Below the pieces are notes generated by a model. The model ran no database searches and was not told the DNA's origin. It saw only the letters and a list, made by a program, of their open reading frames with translations. Shown here one piece after another: positions 33,764-46,417 of a stretch of 64,000 nt of DNA. The stretch lies in contig NC_058337.1 of NCBI RefSeq assembly GCF_905475395.1, positions 106,510,368-106,574,367 on the forward strand, written 5' to 3'. Position 1 is the first letter of the stretch. Each line of letters starts with the position of its first letter. The position numbers and the translations under genes were made by a program. The DNA is from Chrysoperla carnea. Its lineage: Eukaryota > Arthropoda > Insecta > Neuroptera > Chrysopidae.

Positions 33764-34970
33764 CACTCAAAAAATATCGAAAATTATTTCATTTTTGAAT
33801 GTAATTTTCACCAGAAAACTAATAAATTATATATTTTCTAAATGTTTCTCCAAAATAAGGTTGAATTAAATTTTAATGGCTTATTTTTGTGTAATAAATG
33901 TTTTACATGTTAATAAATGATAAAAAATCACAAAAGTGGCAATCATTAATACTTTCCTGTTAGCAAATAAGTGCACTCAAAATTTGAGTGAAATATTTAA
34001 TAAAAATTATATTTTCCAGAAAAAACTTCAAAAGAAGTTCCAATATTTCAGATTTTAATTACTTATTAAAATAATTTATTATCAGTACAATTAGCGATAT
34101 CTTTTTAATTTTCATGGAAGAAAATTATCGCCCCTTTCATTGTTGGGTTTTATTACACTTTTTGTCAATTTTAATTATTAGTTTTTTATTATCATTTGTT
34201 TTAACAAAGTAGGGTTATGTGATGTTTAACAAAGATTTAAAACATTTAAATTTAAACAAATATTCTTTAACACAAAACTATTTAATTTCTTCCAATAAAA
34301 GTTTCAAAAGCAATAATATAAAAAACTACAATAATATTATCTATTACTTTAAACATAAATGGCGGGTTTTAATGTATAGATTAAAAAAGAAACTATTATT
34401 GTATACTAGCGCCAATCTGTCTTAAGTGGTCGGTAAAGTTCGTTTAGTCTCGGTATTGTTATTATAATGTACAGAAACATGGGGATTACATGTTATGATT
34501 ATACAGAAAAAGAATATATGAGAATGACAGTACACCAAGACAGTACTTGGTTAATTCATATTATGTAGTTTGAAAAATATTTTAAAATTGGTGTTATTTT
34601 TCCACGAAAAGTTTTAGAACAGTATTTAAATAGAAAATGTTTTCCTACGTTAATGGAACGTTAATGATTTTACAACATTGTGTACTTTTAATATAAGTTT
34701 TAAAAGGAATTATTTCAGTGTTTAGTGAAAATTTAGTGTGAAAACAGTTTTTTTTTATAAATAATTTTCTTTTACATTTTTTAAAATAAATTAATTTGTA
34801 AAATAAATCGTTGTGTTTTAATAAATTGAATATATTTGTACGACTGATATTCGAACCAGCTGGGTTATTTTTTAGGTTGGAAGTTTCATGTTATAAAAAT
34901 GTCATGTAAATTTTTTAATACTTAATTGTGATATTTATTATTCAATTTTGTTCTGTGAAATGTATTTCAG
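33764..34970. other. Intergenic/5' region before the 34971 exon
   Basis: AT-rich. It probably contains the promoter and 5' leader of the gene that starts at 34971-35033. A leader-like stretch lies near 34715-34750. No open reading frame was supported. Confidence 0.4.
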
Positions 34971-35033
34971 TTTATTCTATATGAAATTATGAGCAGGGAT
35001 TATTATTCGCAAACAGCACCTTTTTTATTTACG
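34971..35033 (+). CDS. First coding exon of an unidentified gene with a very long intron
   Basis: Acceptor TGTATTTCAG at 34970, ATG at 34989, 15 codons (MSRDYYSQTAPFLFT) and a perfect donor ACG|GTAAGT at 35033/35034, phase 0. An upstream ATG at 34981 makes a three-codon reading frame whose TGA overlaps the main ATG. No downstream exon that continues it was found up to 64000, so the first intron is at least 28.9 kb if the exon is real. I do not recognise the peptide. Long first introns and a tiny first coding exon are common in insect developmental regulators and neuronal genes, but that does not identify it. Confidence 0.45.
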
Positions 35034-35950
35034 GTAAGTTTGTTTTTTAAAATAGTCTTCCATTTTGTATGAAACAGTTGAATAATACGATAATTATTAA
35101 ACAGGTACGAGTGATAAACGGTTACCTTGTTATTTATAAATTTTTGTTTAATCAGTAATTTGTAAGATAATTAATATTTATAAATAATAATTGCCATATT
35201 TTGAATTCTCAAACGAAAGAATGCTGGACTGATTAGAACTGTCAAGTTTGACTGATAAAGTTCAATGTTTTGATTTTTGTGCTCAAATGAATTAACTGCT
35301 TAAAAATTTGATATGTATACTCAACAAAATCGATTTTGGAAACAAAATGATTCATTGTTTTGTCGTCTCGAATTATGATTCAGAATTAATTACGATTTTT
35401 ACAGTTAGTATATAAATTATTAACCTTACTTATAAGGGTACCCGTTGGCATTTGAATTAAATAAATGATTAATTTAACTAGATATTAGATTATTCAAATA
35501 GTAGAATTTCTCTTATTTGTTCGATGAAATCGAATTTTATATTAGGTTAATGCCTGCATTTTTTTAGTATTTATTATTAATCAGGACTCGGAAATCCGTC
35601 GAAAAATCAACCATAAAATAATAAACGTTCGGTTTTACTATTAGTACTGTAAATAAACCTTCTATCATCTTGGCACTTTTTTCCCGCTAGACTTAGATAG
35701 TTGGGTTTCTTGATTTCAGTAACAGAGAAAATTACTTTTAAAAAAGTCATAAGGGTTGTTGGCCTCTGCGCTCATTCTCTATTGAAAACTAAAAAAACCG
35801 CCATTCCCTAGGTTGAGCAAGAAAAAAGTATCTTTCCTTCATGACCTTTGGAACCTCCCCCTCTCCTGATCAATTAGATAATTAATAGAGAGAATTAATC
35901 AAGAGAGAGAGTAGTTCTTGAGCCAAAGTTTGGACAAAGACTGAAAATCC
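35034..35950 (+). other. Start of the giant intron
   Basis: No exon or clear repeat seen. The sequence becomes less AT-rich towards 35700-35950, where the LINE fragment begins. Confidence 0.4.
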
Positions 35951-35959
35951 AAGTTTTGA

Positions 35960-36375
35960 TTTATTAGCCTTGCCCAAGGATTAGGCGAGGTCAACGTTGC
36001 CGGCTTTCGCTCAAATGAACCAATCCTAAATGTCACGTGTATGAAGTTTCTGGGAGTAATCCTGGATGAAAATTTAACTTGGGCCAACTATTGCAATGAA
36101 TTGGCTAAGAGTTTGAACTCGTATCTATTTAGAAATTTAAGAGAGAGTCAAAGTTCAAAAACATTATTCATGGAAAACTATTCATTGGCTTATAGCAGGA
36201 TTATTTTTGGAGCACCTTAAAACTGACACCCTCCAAGTTATAGCTGAAATAACTCCGCGAAACTTGCGAAAAGTCATAGAAAATTACTTCGAACGGATAA
36301 ACTACTGTCGAAGGTTTAGAGGGGACATTTGGCTGACATCATTTTTAATACTAAATGGATTATACTTAATATTCA
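35960..36375 (+). pseudogene. Decayed non-LTR retrotransposon reverse-transcriptase fragment
   Basis: In + frame from ~36011: SNEPILNVTCMKFLGVIL, then DENLTWANYC, typical of the KFLGV-x-LD-x-L-x-W block just after the RT domain in Jockey/R1/RTE-like LINEs. YSLAYSRIIFGAP follows before a stop. A shifted-frame remnant continues to ~36375 (LTSFLILNGLYL). Both ends are missing and the frame is broken. Confidence 0.6.
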
Positions 36376-36909
36376 CTTAATAAAATTATAAAGATTTGTG
36401 AATTGGAAAACTCAATTTAAATCACTATTTACATAAGCTATAGCTTCAAATACTTACCTAAATTCTACTATACCTCGAAAACTGTATGACTTATGGATTT
36501 AAAAAAAAAGAATTTAAAATAATATATTATAAAAATATACTTTTTTTTTCATACATACAATAAATATATTCTTTCTTATATACTTAACAGTTATAGACAA
36601 CGAAGTTGTTATATATAAATTTAACATCATCCAATGGTTACCGTTAACTGGATCAACCATTACTTATATATTTTTAAATAGGAATATTGTTATTGCAATT
36701 ATTATTTATAATAGCAAACAAACCATTTTATTGTTTGAAGTATGGCCAAAATTAAATACTAGATAATTGATTTTTTTATTAAGGTATTTTATTAAAGTTT
36801 GTAATAATTACTTATGTTAATAAGTATTTTAGAATTTCAGATTCATGTATTAATTTGATGTTATTGCAAAGTAATAATTATTTAGATAGTTTAACCATTA
36901 TAGTCAAGA

Positions 36910-37165
36910 ATGAATTTTTAACCGACTTCAAACAAAAACGGAGGAGGTTATCAACTCGACTGTATTTTTTTTTAAATGTTTGTTACCTCTGTGAACCGAT
37001 TTTGATGATTCTTTATCTGTTTGAAAGCTGGTATTTCCCGTTTGTTCATTTCATTTTGGTCTAGTTCTGATAACGGCATCCATGAGAAAACCATAAAAGT
37101 CTTAAATTTGCATTAAGTATGCATGACAAGAGGACGAATAACTCAATATCAAGCCAACCGATTTC
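36910..37165. repeat. Dispersed element with ACCGACTTCAAA start
   Basis: ACCGACTTCAAACAAAAACG, then GGAGGAGGTTATCAACTCGACTGTA, GTTACCTCTGTGAACCGATT. This arrangement resembles a dispersed element I know from several insect genomes. It lies just outside the fold-back element whose arms also begin with this motif. Confidence 0.45.
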
Positions 37166-37221
37166 GATGATTCTTTTTTTAGTAACAAATTAGTTAGTGT
37201 ATTCAATAAAAATCACAAAAT

Positions 37222-37545
37222 AAAAAAAACTTTACGAAAAGAAAACCGACTTCAAAAGAAAAACTTTTCCAAAACAAATTAATATGCACTAAAAAGTAAA
37301 AAAATAACGATTAATAATATAATGTAGTTAAAATTATTGTTATTTTTGGAGTCGGTGTCAGCCAAGGAAACAACTCTGACAGTACAGTTTGCTACATTAG
37401 TTTGTCTGACACCGACTTCAAAAGTAACAATAATTTTAACTACATTATATTATTAATCGTTATTTTTTTACTTTTTAATGCATATTAATTTGTTTTGAAA
37501 AAGTTTTTCTTTTGAAGTCGGTTTTCTTTTTGTTAATAGTTTTTT
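37222..37545. mobile_element. Fold-back MITE, ~140-bp arms
   Basis: The left arm ~37222-37361 and right arm ~37406-37545 are near-perfect reverse complements (GAAAACCGACTTCAAAAG ... GTCGGTGTCAG) around a 44-bp loop. No coding capacity. Confidence 0.85.
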
Positions 37546-37802
37546 TTATTGTTGACTTGAGAGTTATTTAAATAAATACCACGATACTCGGAATAAAGTT
37601 AATTAATTTTATTTCAAGCATCGTAACCAACCATTTTAAGTTCCTAAAAATATGTTCTTGTCACTGTATATAATACTAAGACGTAATGTATTTACATATA
37701 CTCAATACTCATATCTACCACAAAAGTTATCTTTTAAACAAATCAATAAAAAAAGATTTTCATTTCTAATTTTTTTGCTAATTCTTTTTTAAATAATGAG
37801 TA

Positions 37803-38025
37803 CAATCTCACAAATCCGGCACTATTAAAAACCAGAGGGTGTCGGATCATAGGAATGTTCGGATTACTGGAATGTTCGGATTACTGGATTGTATAGAAAA
37901 CTTCAAAATAAATATTACTGGCACGAAAATTATATTTTTTGTTAATGTTTAATAAAATTCGATTTCTGGGTGGTGCCGAATTATTGGACGTATCGGTCTA
38001 TTGAAGTGCCGAATTATTGAGATTG
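37803..38025. mobile_element. MITE with CAATCTCA termini and TA target site
   Basis: Begins CAATCTCACAAATCCGGCAC and ends GTGCCGAATTATTGAGATTG, with TA on each side, as expected for Tc1/mariner/pogo-class insertions. Internal direct repeats of ATGTTCGGATTACTGGA are present. Confidence 0.6.
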
Positions 38026-38029
38026 TATT

Positions 38030-39655
38030 ATTTCTCATTTCACAATCGCTTGAAAAATTTTATTTTTGTAGACTAATTAAATACATTTAGATTATTAACA
38101 CTATTAATATCATCAAATTATTAAGAAAAAAATTGGTTTTTGTCTAAACTATTTTAAGTTAATAATAAGCGGTACTCAATACCTTTGGCGGCTATAACAA
38201 TGATTGCCTAATATGGCAAAAATGTGATGTATATACTAAGACAATCAAATGCTAAGACAGAAAAGTTTTTAAACGAAAAGAAGGTTTTCAACCCTATGCA
38301 GAAAAAATGTTTTTCTTGGCTTAAGAATATTAAAACGAAAGCCAAGAACGTAATGTTTTCATTATAGTGAATTTCCGAGGGAAGTGGAAGAAATTTCTTC
38401 GAATGTACATCGATTCTACGTAATAGATGTCAAAAATGATCGTTAAAATTTAACGAAATCATCAGTACAAAAGAAATAGCTCCAATCCCTTCGGAAATTT
38501 ATTAATGAATAAAATTACGGGCTCGTTATTTGTAATTAAGGCTCATTTTATTACGCCTTTTGTATTTTTATTATCATTATTCATCAAAACACAAAATTAA
38601 AACCTATGAAATTGTGAACAAAAGGGGGCATAAGCGCGGACAAGGGAAATGAAGGATATAACGCTATAGTCTTTGATTTTAAAGTTGAAATTGTCCAGCG
38701 AAGCGGGTGAGTAACTGCTGGTCTGAAAATAAATTTATAGTTGAGGACATAACAAAGGTTCTAGACCTAAAGTTATGTTCCTTGTATTTGTTTTTATGTA
38801 TATGCAATTTTCTTCGTACAAATTATAGTTATCATCGGCGTTTGTAAGCATGGGTGTGAAATGATTGATAAATAAAAGTAATAAACCTTTATGTTAAATT
38901 AAATTATTTTCAAAAAATTCATTTTATTGTACTAATAATAGGTTGTGTTATGAATGTACTAGAACATAATTTTTTTTTTAACACAAGTAAATTTCCATAG
39001 CGTGACTCAAGGTCAATCTTAATTTTATTTTTTCCTGGGTTGTTGTGTATACATTGTAAAGGTAGTATTATAGTTTGAAAATATAGTGCAACTGTTGGAA
39101 GTTGTTTTTTGTGTTTTATTATAATATTGGATATAAATACTACCTTCGAATATTATAATTAGAGATTATAAAAACAAGGTGGTTCATAAAAAAGTTACAT
39201 AAGTTGAAGTATCACAAGATTTTCTAGGAAATTAATAAAACAAACTTAAATGATTATTTTGTGTACAATTAACGCTATTATTAATTATTGATAATAAATC
39301 AAAAACTTACCAAAAGACAAAGAATTTTTTTGAATATTGTTTAAAAAAATTTATACTTTTTGTTTGTGTTTAAAAAAAATCAATGAATGAATATCTTTTT
39401 ATGAACCACTTTGTTTGATTCTTTATGTTGGAATCCAAATAATTTTAAATGAATTTTATCTATAACAAACAGATACCCGCCCTTTTTGCTGGGCAACTTT
39501 TCCTTTTAAAACAAAGACTACCAATTTATAGCCCTCACTTCTCCTCCCTTATGTTCATAATTTTATGGATTTCAATTTTTTGGTGGGGAACTCTTCACTT
39601 TTTTGAAAATGAAGTTTTGCCCAGGATACTCGCTGACATTGTAACTTTCTATAGG
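38030..39655. other. Intronic AT-rich DNA, no feature recognised
   Basis: No exon. A less AT-rich patch near 38630-38730 is probably an old insertion. Nothing else stands out. Confidence 0.4.
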
Positions 39656-39659
39656 TCCA

Positions 39660-39800
39660 ATTATTAAATTAACCTGATTTTTATACTTTTTGAATCAAAA
39701 TTATCCCATCGACCGAGTTTCATCAAATTCCAAAACAAAATTGTTTTTGCGTTTTTTGATTTTTTCAAAGGGGTACCCCTTAAAAAAATTGCAAAAAATC
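39660..39800. repeat. Copy of the GATCAAAATTACCC dispersed repeat
   Basis: Matches the reverse complement of ~61120-61250 over about 110 bp (TTCATCAAATTCCAAAACAAAA, then TTTTTTCAAAGGGGTACCCC). Confidence 0.6.
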
Positions 39801-39960
39801 TATCTTTTTATCTCCCCAAGATAATGTCACACGCGACGAGCGATTTAAGGGTCAATTCTTATAAAAAATATTCGTCGTAAGTAATCAAATAAACTAGATT
39901 AAAGTGACTTTCCATTAAGTACTCCAAAAAAAAAGCAAGACAATAATATAAATACCGGTC

Positions 39961-40078
39961 TCGCTTCCTCCTTTATGAGCAATGCGGTCTTGGATAAAGG
40001 GACATACAATTAAGTTTATGACACACAATAAAGTTATAAAAATGGTGATTTCGACTTAAAATAACTCGCCCATGCCTG
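39961..40078 (-). repeat. Dispersed repeat, reverse copy of 52255-52374
   Basis: CTCCTTTATGAGCAATGCGG ... TTTCGACTTAAAATAACTCG is the reverse complement of the segment at 52255-52374, with scattered differences. Both copies end at GCCCATGCCT/AGGCATGGGC. Confidence 0.75.
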
Positions 40079-40079
40079 C

Positions 40080-40886
40080 TCTATAGAATTACCAACCAGA
40101 CCTTTAAAAGAGTAAGCTAATTTTTATTATACAGTTCCTTTTTACATTTGAAAAGTATTGTTGTAAATAACTATGGTTTCTCTTAATATATGTATATCTA
40201 TTTATTCAACGCTTGTTGTATCTTCCAGTTTAAGCCTGATACCGTAGTTTTATTTTAAACCACCGGTTATCGCATGACAAAATGATTTTCCCAGTAGACT
40301 TGTTACGTCTTTTAGAGCATCTGTGTATATAGTTATGATGCTACCAATAATTTGTATATGATTCTATGACACTTTGCTTGATACCTATATTTATGAAAAT
40401 GCTTTATTACTATGATTCACATTATTATCATAAGATTTGTAGTATTTTTTTGCGCAATAAATTATTGTATGTTTTTCTCTCCCTCTTGTATCACATAATT
40501 TAAAATAAATGACATTTTAATAATAATAATTGTAAAAATAGAGGTGGGATCTTTATACTACTTACTTGCTATATTTATCATAAATTATCATCGACATATA
40601 CAACCTGGACACACTCTGACTGCTCTAGTATACTGCATTTAAGTATGATTTCTCGAAGAGGTTTAATAGAAAATGATTTTTTTTTGTTTTACCTTCTTTT
40701 TGTAGAATTGATAAATGTGATTTTGGTGAAAAAAGAAATTCTGGCCTTTAACCATGGCTTGAATTGAGTGTTTCGGAGTCATTTTTTATGCTTCCATTGT
40801 CAATTGTATATATTAAACAAGTGGAAACAAACAATTGACTGAGTTAATTGATTGTAGAGAGCTTTACTTTGTGGAACTCCATAATA
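40080..40886. other. Intronic AT-rich DNA
   Basis: No exon recognised. A short repeat, AACAAACAATTGACTGAGTTAA, at ~40827-40848 recurs near 41605 and 51443. Confidence 0.4.
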
Positions 40887-41605
40887 GGTTTTGAAGAAAT
40901 AACTTCCAAATTTTCTTTGCTTAGTCCACTGTTTTATTTATAAATTAATAATTTAAATTATTAATAAATCGATAAAAGAGTAAATAAAATAAATAGGTAA
41001 AAGAATAAATACAATAATAGATAAAAAGATAAAAAGAAGTTAAAAATCTATGATCTTTCCGTTAAAATTGAGTTTAGGTACATAAAAAAGAAAGATCATA
41101 GATTTTTAACTTCTTTTTATCTTTTTATCTATTATTGTATTTATTCTTTTACCTATTTATTTTATTTACTCTTTTATCGATTTATTTATTCTTTTATTTG
41201 TTCTTTTAACTATTTTAACCTATCTGTGATCTATTTTATTTAATTTTATCTTCTCAAAACTGTTATTTATTCTATGCAAATATTTTATCTACTCTAATCA
41301 TTTTTATCTATTGTTATCTAATTTCTTAATATTTTAACAATTTTTATCTTAATTTGACACAAAGGTATTTCACCTTGTAAATGTTTCTTGAAAACAAAAA
41401 TTAAACTTGTTAATTTTGGTACACATTCCATATGAATACGTCACAAAAAATTGCTGTATAAAAAGCGATCAACATTAAATTATACTTCACATTGAAAATG
41501 TCTAAGTTTAGACGAAACATGTCTGTAATAATAATTTAAATTATTAATTTATAAATAAAACAGTGGACTAAGCAAAGAAAATTTGGAAGTTATTTCTTCA
41601 AAACC
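40887..41605. mobile_element. Nested fold-back element, 719 bp
   Basis: Outer inverted repeats 40887-~40963 and ~41528-41605 (GGTTTTGAAGAAATAACTTC ...) enclose an inner, near-perfect hairpin with 96-bp arms at 40963-41058 and 41091-41186. The inner arms are made of TAAA/GATAAA-rich motifs. AATTGACTGAGTT follows the right end and also occurs ~40 bp before the left end. No coding capacity. Confidence 0.85.
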
Positions 41606-41799
41606 AATTGACTGAGTTATTTGTTGAAATACCATGTATAGACAGTGTTGCTTACTCTATCACATTACACATATACATGTCACACATACATAACTGATAA
41701 TCCCATATTAATACATACTATAAAATTTGCATCTAATGTTTACAAAAAAATGTTTCAAACAAAAGTTGTTTATTTTTTGACAAGGAAACTTTTTAAACT

Positions 41800-42100
41800 T
41801 TTGTTCTATCTCTAACGGTTTACAAAATGAGTCTTACGGACCCAAGACTCAATTGACCTATGTTGCTCCTTCACGAAATCGGCCTTACTTTTTCCGCCCT
41901 GAGTACGCTGTAAAAATTTCCGCTTGATAGCTTTATTCGTTTTAGAGTTATCGTGTTCACAGACGGACAAACGGACGGGCGGACAACCGAAAATGGATTA
42001 ATTAGATGATTCTATGAACCTATACCAAAATTTTTTTCTTAGGATATATTTTTTTAAGCGTTACAAACTTGGGACTAAATTTAATATACTATATATATTT
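41800..42100. repeat. Dispersed repeat (copy A)
   Basis: The segment with GGACCCAAGACTCAATTGAC and CAACATAGGTC-type boundaries matches the reverse complement of 62318-62600 (ACTAAGTTTAGTCCCAAGTT ... GGGTCCGTAGTACC). Two inverted copies lie ~20 kb apart. Confidence 0.75.
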
Positions 42101-42940
42101 CATATATACATGATATAAAACGAGAGATCCCGAAAAAAGCAAACAAAAGCTTGCAACCCCTTCTTTAAACAATTACACTCATTTTTTAACCCTTTCCACA
42201 TTTTCAAACTGCCTAGTTTTGGCCCATTGTTTCAACTGTCGAAAATGAGAAAGTCGATGTATTTTCGACACTTGATTTACGATTAAAACTTCAATTTTTG
42301 TTATTGACAAACTTATCTTAATTGATTCTCCAAAAGGTAGGTAAAACTAGTCACAGAATTTTTATCAAATCATGTGTTCACCGTCTATTAGAGCTATTAT
42401 TAAAGATCTTGTTTGGATGGCTCCACATAATTTTCATCGAATTATTTTATCTATAAGGCACGTTTTACAAAAACTAAGTAAGGTTTGTCCATTTGTATGT
42501 GTCTATCATAATTATACAAACAATTGAACAGAAGGCAAAACACACAAAATATTGCGTACAATAAGTAGCGGCATTAGCGAAGTAATTTTTGTTGAAAATT
42601 TCTCTTCAAGAATTTCAAATATATTAGAATTTTATTTTTTAAATAAAAAAATATGATTAACACGCGATGTATCATTTTATAATTGCTTATTTATGAACTA
42701 TGATTATCTGATGTTAATTATTGTTTGTTTTTAAAAATCTATCATTATTGAATTTTTAGGAGAGAGAAGGACGAGGGGAATTTAATTGCTCTAAATGTCT
42801 TCATTTATTACATTTAGGATGAATGTTTTTTGAATCATTAGCTAAAAATTTTATTTACTTAAAGGTTTTAGTAATTATGTAAGAAATGAGATTAGTGGGC
42901 TATTATATAATTATAGGAGCCAAAAGTGATCCCTTAAGAT
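42101..42940. other. Intronic AT-rich DNA
   Basis: No exon or repeat recognised. Confidence 0.35.
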
Positions 42941-43390
42941 CAGTGGTTCCCCAACTTTTTTGTCTCGTAGACCATTTGCCAGTTTTTCATTATTAAGATA
43001 GACCCCCTGCCACGCAATTCCGGCACAGCCCGTAAAAAATTGCATATCATTTTTTTAGTAATCTACCTTCCTCCCTAATTTCGTTGGTCGTCCTTTAAAA
43101 AAACTTACCCGTGGCATTGCTTTTTTTTTATAATCCCAAGTTCAATCATTATCACAATTTCTTTACCTATTAACCTTCGCCCATCCACAACCTGCATCTT
43201 TTCTAAGCATCCTTACCCAATTTTTTTCCCGCTGAGTCCGGTGATTGTATGTTTGTAGAATGATTTACTCTCATAGGCCCCCTATTCTTATTTACAATAC
43301 CGTAGACCCATTTCGATTCTCATGGACTATTCTTATTTTCGTTATCGTAGACCCCTTTCGGCTTCGAAATGATCCCAAGCTAATATTATT
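42941..43390. mobile_element. Possible hAT-like non-autonomous remnant
   Basis: Starts CAGTGGTTCCCCAACTTTTT, close to the CAG-x-GGTTCTCAA-type termini of hAT elements, and contains repeats of the phrase CGTAGACCC. No matching right end was found. Confidence 0.35.
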
Positions 43391-43980
43391 ATTTGTTGAT
43401 TAAGATGAATAGAGTGCTGACGAAGAAAGTACAGAATTGAAGATTAATCAAAAAATTAATGTAAAATCATAGAACACGTGAATAGCCGAAGATTACGACG
43501 AGGATTACGCCAGGGGCGTAATCCTTTCGTGTTTTTTCTGCGGTTTGTCTAGTATTTTTTGCTTTTCCAAACACAAATTTTATCTCCTTTCCTAGAAATA
43601 TTGGAATCTTTTAAAAATATTGTTCTATTTTACGAAATGGAATAATTTTGTCCCTTTCTGACTGAAGACATTAACGTAAGTGTTACAAACAAATCAGAAT
43701 TTTTCGATGAATTTTCTAACTTAGCATGGTCTTTCATTTGTAGATGAGTCCATTTATAGTTACAGTTATTTTATACATTATATATACGCATTGTAATTAA
43801 ACACATATTCTAATTAAGCTATCATGTATGTGAATTAATTAAAACGTAAACGAAGCATATCGTTAATGTAGTTCAGTTTTACCTTATATAGGAACAGATA
43901 ACAGTCCATTTAGTACAACGTTTCTTTATCCGTTAACACGTGTGGACACAGGCCGTTGTTTTAAACTAAGAAATGATATG

Positions 43981-44078
43981 TGTATACTCTGTGCCAAAAA
44001 AAAAAAAAAAAACGCACGTCTTTACATAGTGTATATACTACACTATAATGTGCGTTTTTTGTGACACAGAGTATACAT
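43981..44078. mobile_element. Hairpin element
   Basis: GTATACTCTGTG then poly-A and ACGCAC at the left; GTGCGTTTTTTGTGACACAG and AGTATAC at the right. About 30-bp arms with an A-run expanded in the left arm. Confidence 0.7.
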
Positions 44079-45598
44079 TAATGTAAGCTGAATAATCTCG
44101 ACTATTTTAAAAATTTTGGTTGCTAAAAAGTACGTAAATGATTAAATGTGATGGGAAGAAAAAATAATTTCGTGAGCGTACAACTGAGCCAGTCTGGTTT
44201 GCTTGTGAAGTGAAACGACATATTTTGAAAGTTTTTGATAATTTTCACTTGGAATGAATGAAAACAAACTAAAAAAAACTTTTAATGGAAAGTAAACATA
44301 TAAGCAATGTCATAGAAAAGAAAAAACCAAGTGTCTCTATCCATATAAGTGATGTAAGAGCAAGGTAGATTTAGGGTTAAAATTATTTTATTTTCAACTT
44401 TGATGTTGAATTTTGTTATAACTTCAGTAATGTAGACTGTTTTTTTTTTCAGATATCGAAAATTTTTGTTGTTACTTTTCGTTTTATATCGTCAAGTTAC
44501 AATATAATTTATCATCGAAATTGGAAAAATATATGTTTTAAATTTGTGCCCCCACTACCATGCTCATACATCCTTAACTAACAACAATAAAAGCAGATTT
44601 CACTAAGAAAGTATCCTCAGGCTTTACAACAATAAAATTTCATAAAAAATCCTGATCTCCAGAATAAAACATGTACATATAATTTCTCTGTACAATATAT
44701 ATATAATATTTTTTAATTATTTTTCAACATTTTATATATATTTATTATATTAATTGCTGATTTGCATTCAAGAACTATAACAAAAAATAAAAATTTAATA
44801 ATAATATTGTTTACATAAAAAATAAATAAAAACCAGTTCAAGTAATTTACATATTTGAATAAAATGACTGATTTTACAATCTGTTTACACAAATAATAAT
44901 TCATTTGAAAAATCATATATTATCAAAGGGAAAGTGAAATATGTATACCAACCAACCACATACATACGTACACTTATATTAATAACACATAATATGCATA
45001 TTCTTTTGCATGAATATATTAAGGTAGTTCCTCCGCGACAGTCCAGTCAAAAAGTTTTGGACTAATACTATCATTCAGCGCATTAACTGTGCTATGACTA
45101 TTATACATATACCATATATTATTTTCACAAGACTGTAGTTCCTCACTACTGTATCTCCTATACATATAAACACACACACTATGATATATACCTTTACCAT
45201 TAGTCTTTATATCCTCTACACAAAAATTATCGCTAAAACGAGTTATTTATTTAAGTTTTTTATCGAAACTATATGGTAAATAATTTTTATTTTTTTATAT
45301 ATTTTCTAAATATAGTATTCTACATTATATTAGTTTTTCATAGAGATGGTGGACGTCATTCATTGATAAATAAATATAATATTTGTAAATTTGTGTATTT
45401 TTATACGCTTCTCCCATGTACACGTACAAATTGCGTCACTTTTAATTGCTAATATCTCATGTATGACATGGTAAATCATCTTCTAATTTTAACAGCATGT
45501 GTATTATGAATTAAATATTTTATATTCTGAGTTTTGAGAAATTCTTGAAATATCACTTTCGTGGAGGTACTACCTTAATTCAAGTATTTAGTTATATA
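44079..45598. other. Intronic AT-rich DNA
   Basis: Very AT-rich with TATATA-type runs. No exon or clear repeat recognised. Confidence 0.4.
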
Positions 45599-46073
45599 CC
45601 TACCTACGTAGGTACTATAATAATAATACAAAAGAGGGGTACCACAAATGGGTCTCTAGCACTAAGACCAAAGGCTCCTCTATATCCTTCTGGAGAACAA
45701 CCTGTCACCTGATGCGAGACGTCTTGAAGTATTAGTTGCGCTACTTTAAGTAGATGAAGTTATAGGATTCTATCGAAGCCAGACGCCACACAGAGAGTCC
45801 AGAGTCTCTAAGAGGCGTCGAGAATGCTTTTAGGATTGATGGATACAAGGTCTCGTATCTAAAACATTCTATGCCTGATACCCTACAAGTTGCTGCAGGT
45901 GCAAATAACATGTATGGAGGTTTCATCATGCTCCATACATACCCTTCAAGTGGTGTCATTTGAGATTCCTATGTTATGAAGGTGGTAGTTCAATCGATAG
46001 TATCCTGTTAAGAGTTTCACCACCTTTCTCATCTGCGTTTTTGTGAGTTTTAGCCTACCTGCGTAGGTACTAT
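45599..46073 (-). mobile_element. Insertion bounded by ~20-bp direct repeats, possibly LINE-derived
   Basis: CCTACCTACGTAGGTACTAT (45599) and CCTACCTGCGTAGGTACTAT (46054) flank ~435 bp. On the minus strand a 72-residue open frame has T-C-R-V-S-G ... E-T-L ... S-I-L, loosely like the Cys-rich end of LINE RNase H regions. The direct repeats could be a long target-site duplication. Confidence 0.4.
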
Positions 46074-46202
46074 TATTTCCAGAATAAAAAAAAAAATAAC
46101 TCTATAGAGATCGGGCGTCTTGTAAATCGAAGACCAAAATAAAGGCCAAGAAAGTGCATATTGTGTGCAATAATAGAAGTTATAAAAAATAAATTTCAAT
46201 AA

Positions 46203-46417
46203 ACAAGTTTTTATTATACTAAAAAGTAGTAAATAATTAATTCTATGAGCCACTCATGTATGCTCTTCGTATAACCTGGAGGCACTCAATTAAAAATATC
46301 AATAATTGATTCTGAGCGCCTCAAGCTTTTATAAATAGTTGTAAAATAATAGTTGTGTAGTATGAGTGTCTCATAGAAAAAAATTATTTTTTACTTTTTA
46401 GTACAATAAAAGTTTGT
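46203..46417. mobile_element. Fold-back element with nested inner hairpin
   Basis: The left arm 46203-46257 pairs with ~46362-46417 (TTCTATGAGCCACTCAT versus ATGAGTGTCTCATAG). Inside, GAGGCACTCAATTA pairs with TAATTGATTCTGAGCGCCTC. Total ~215 bp. Confidence 0.7.
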
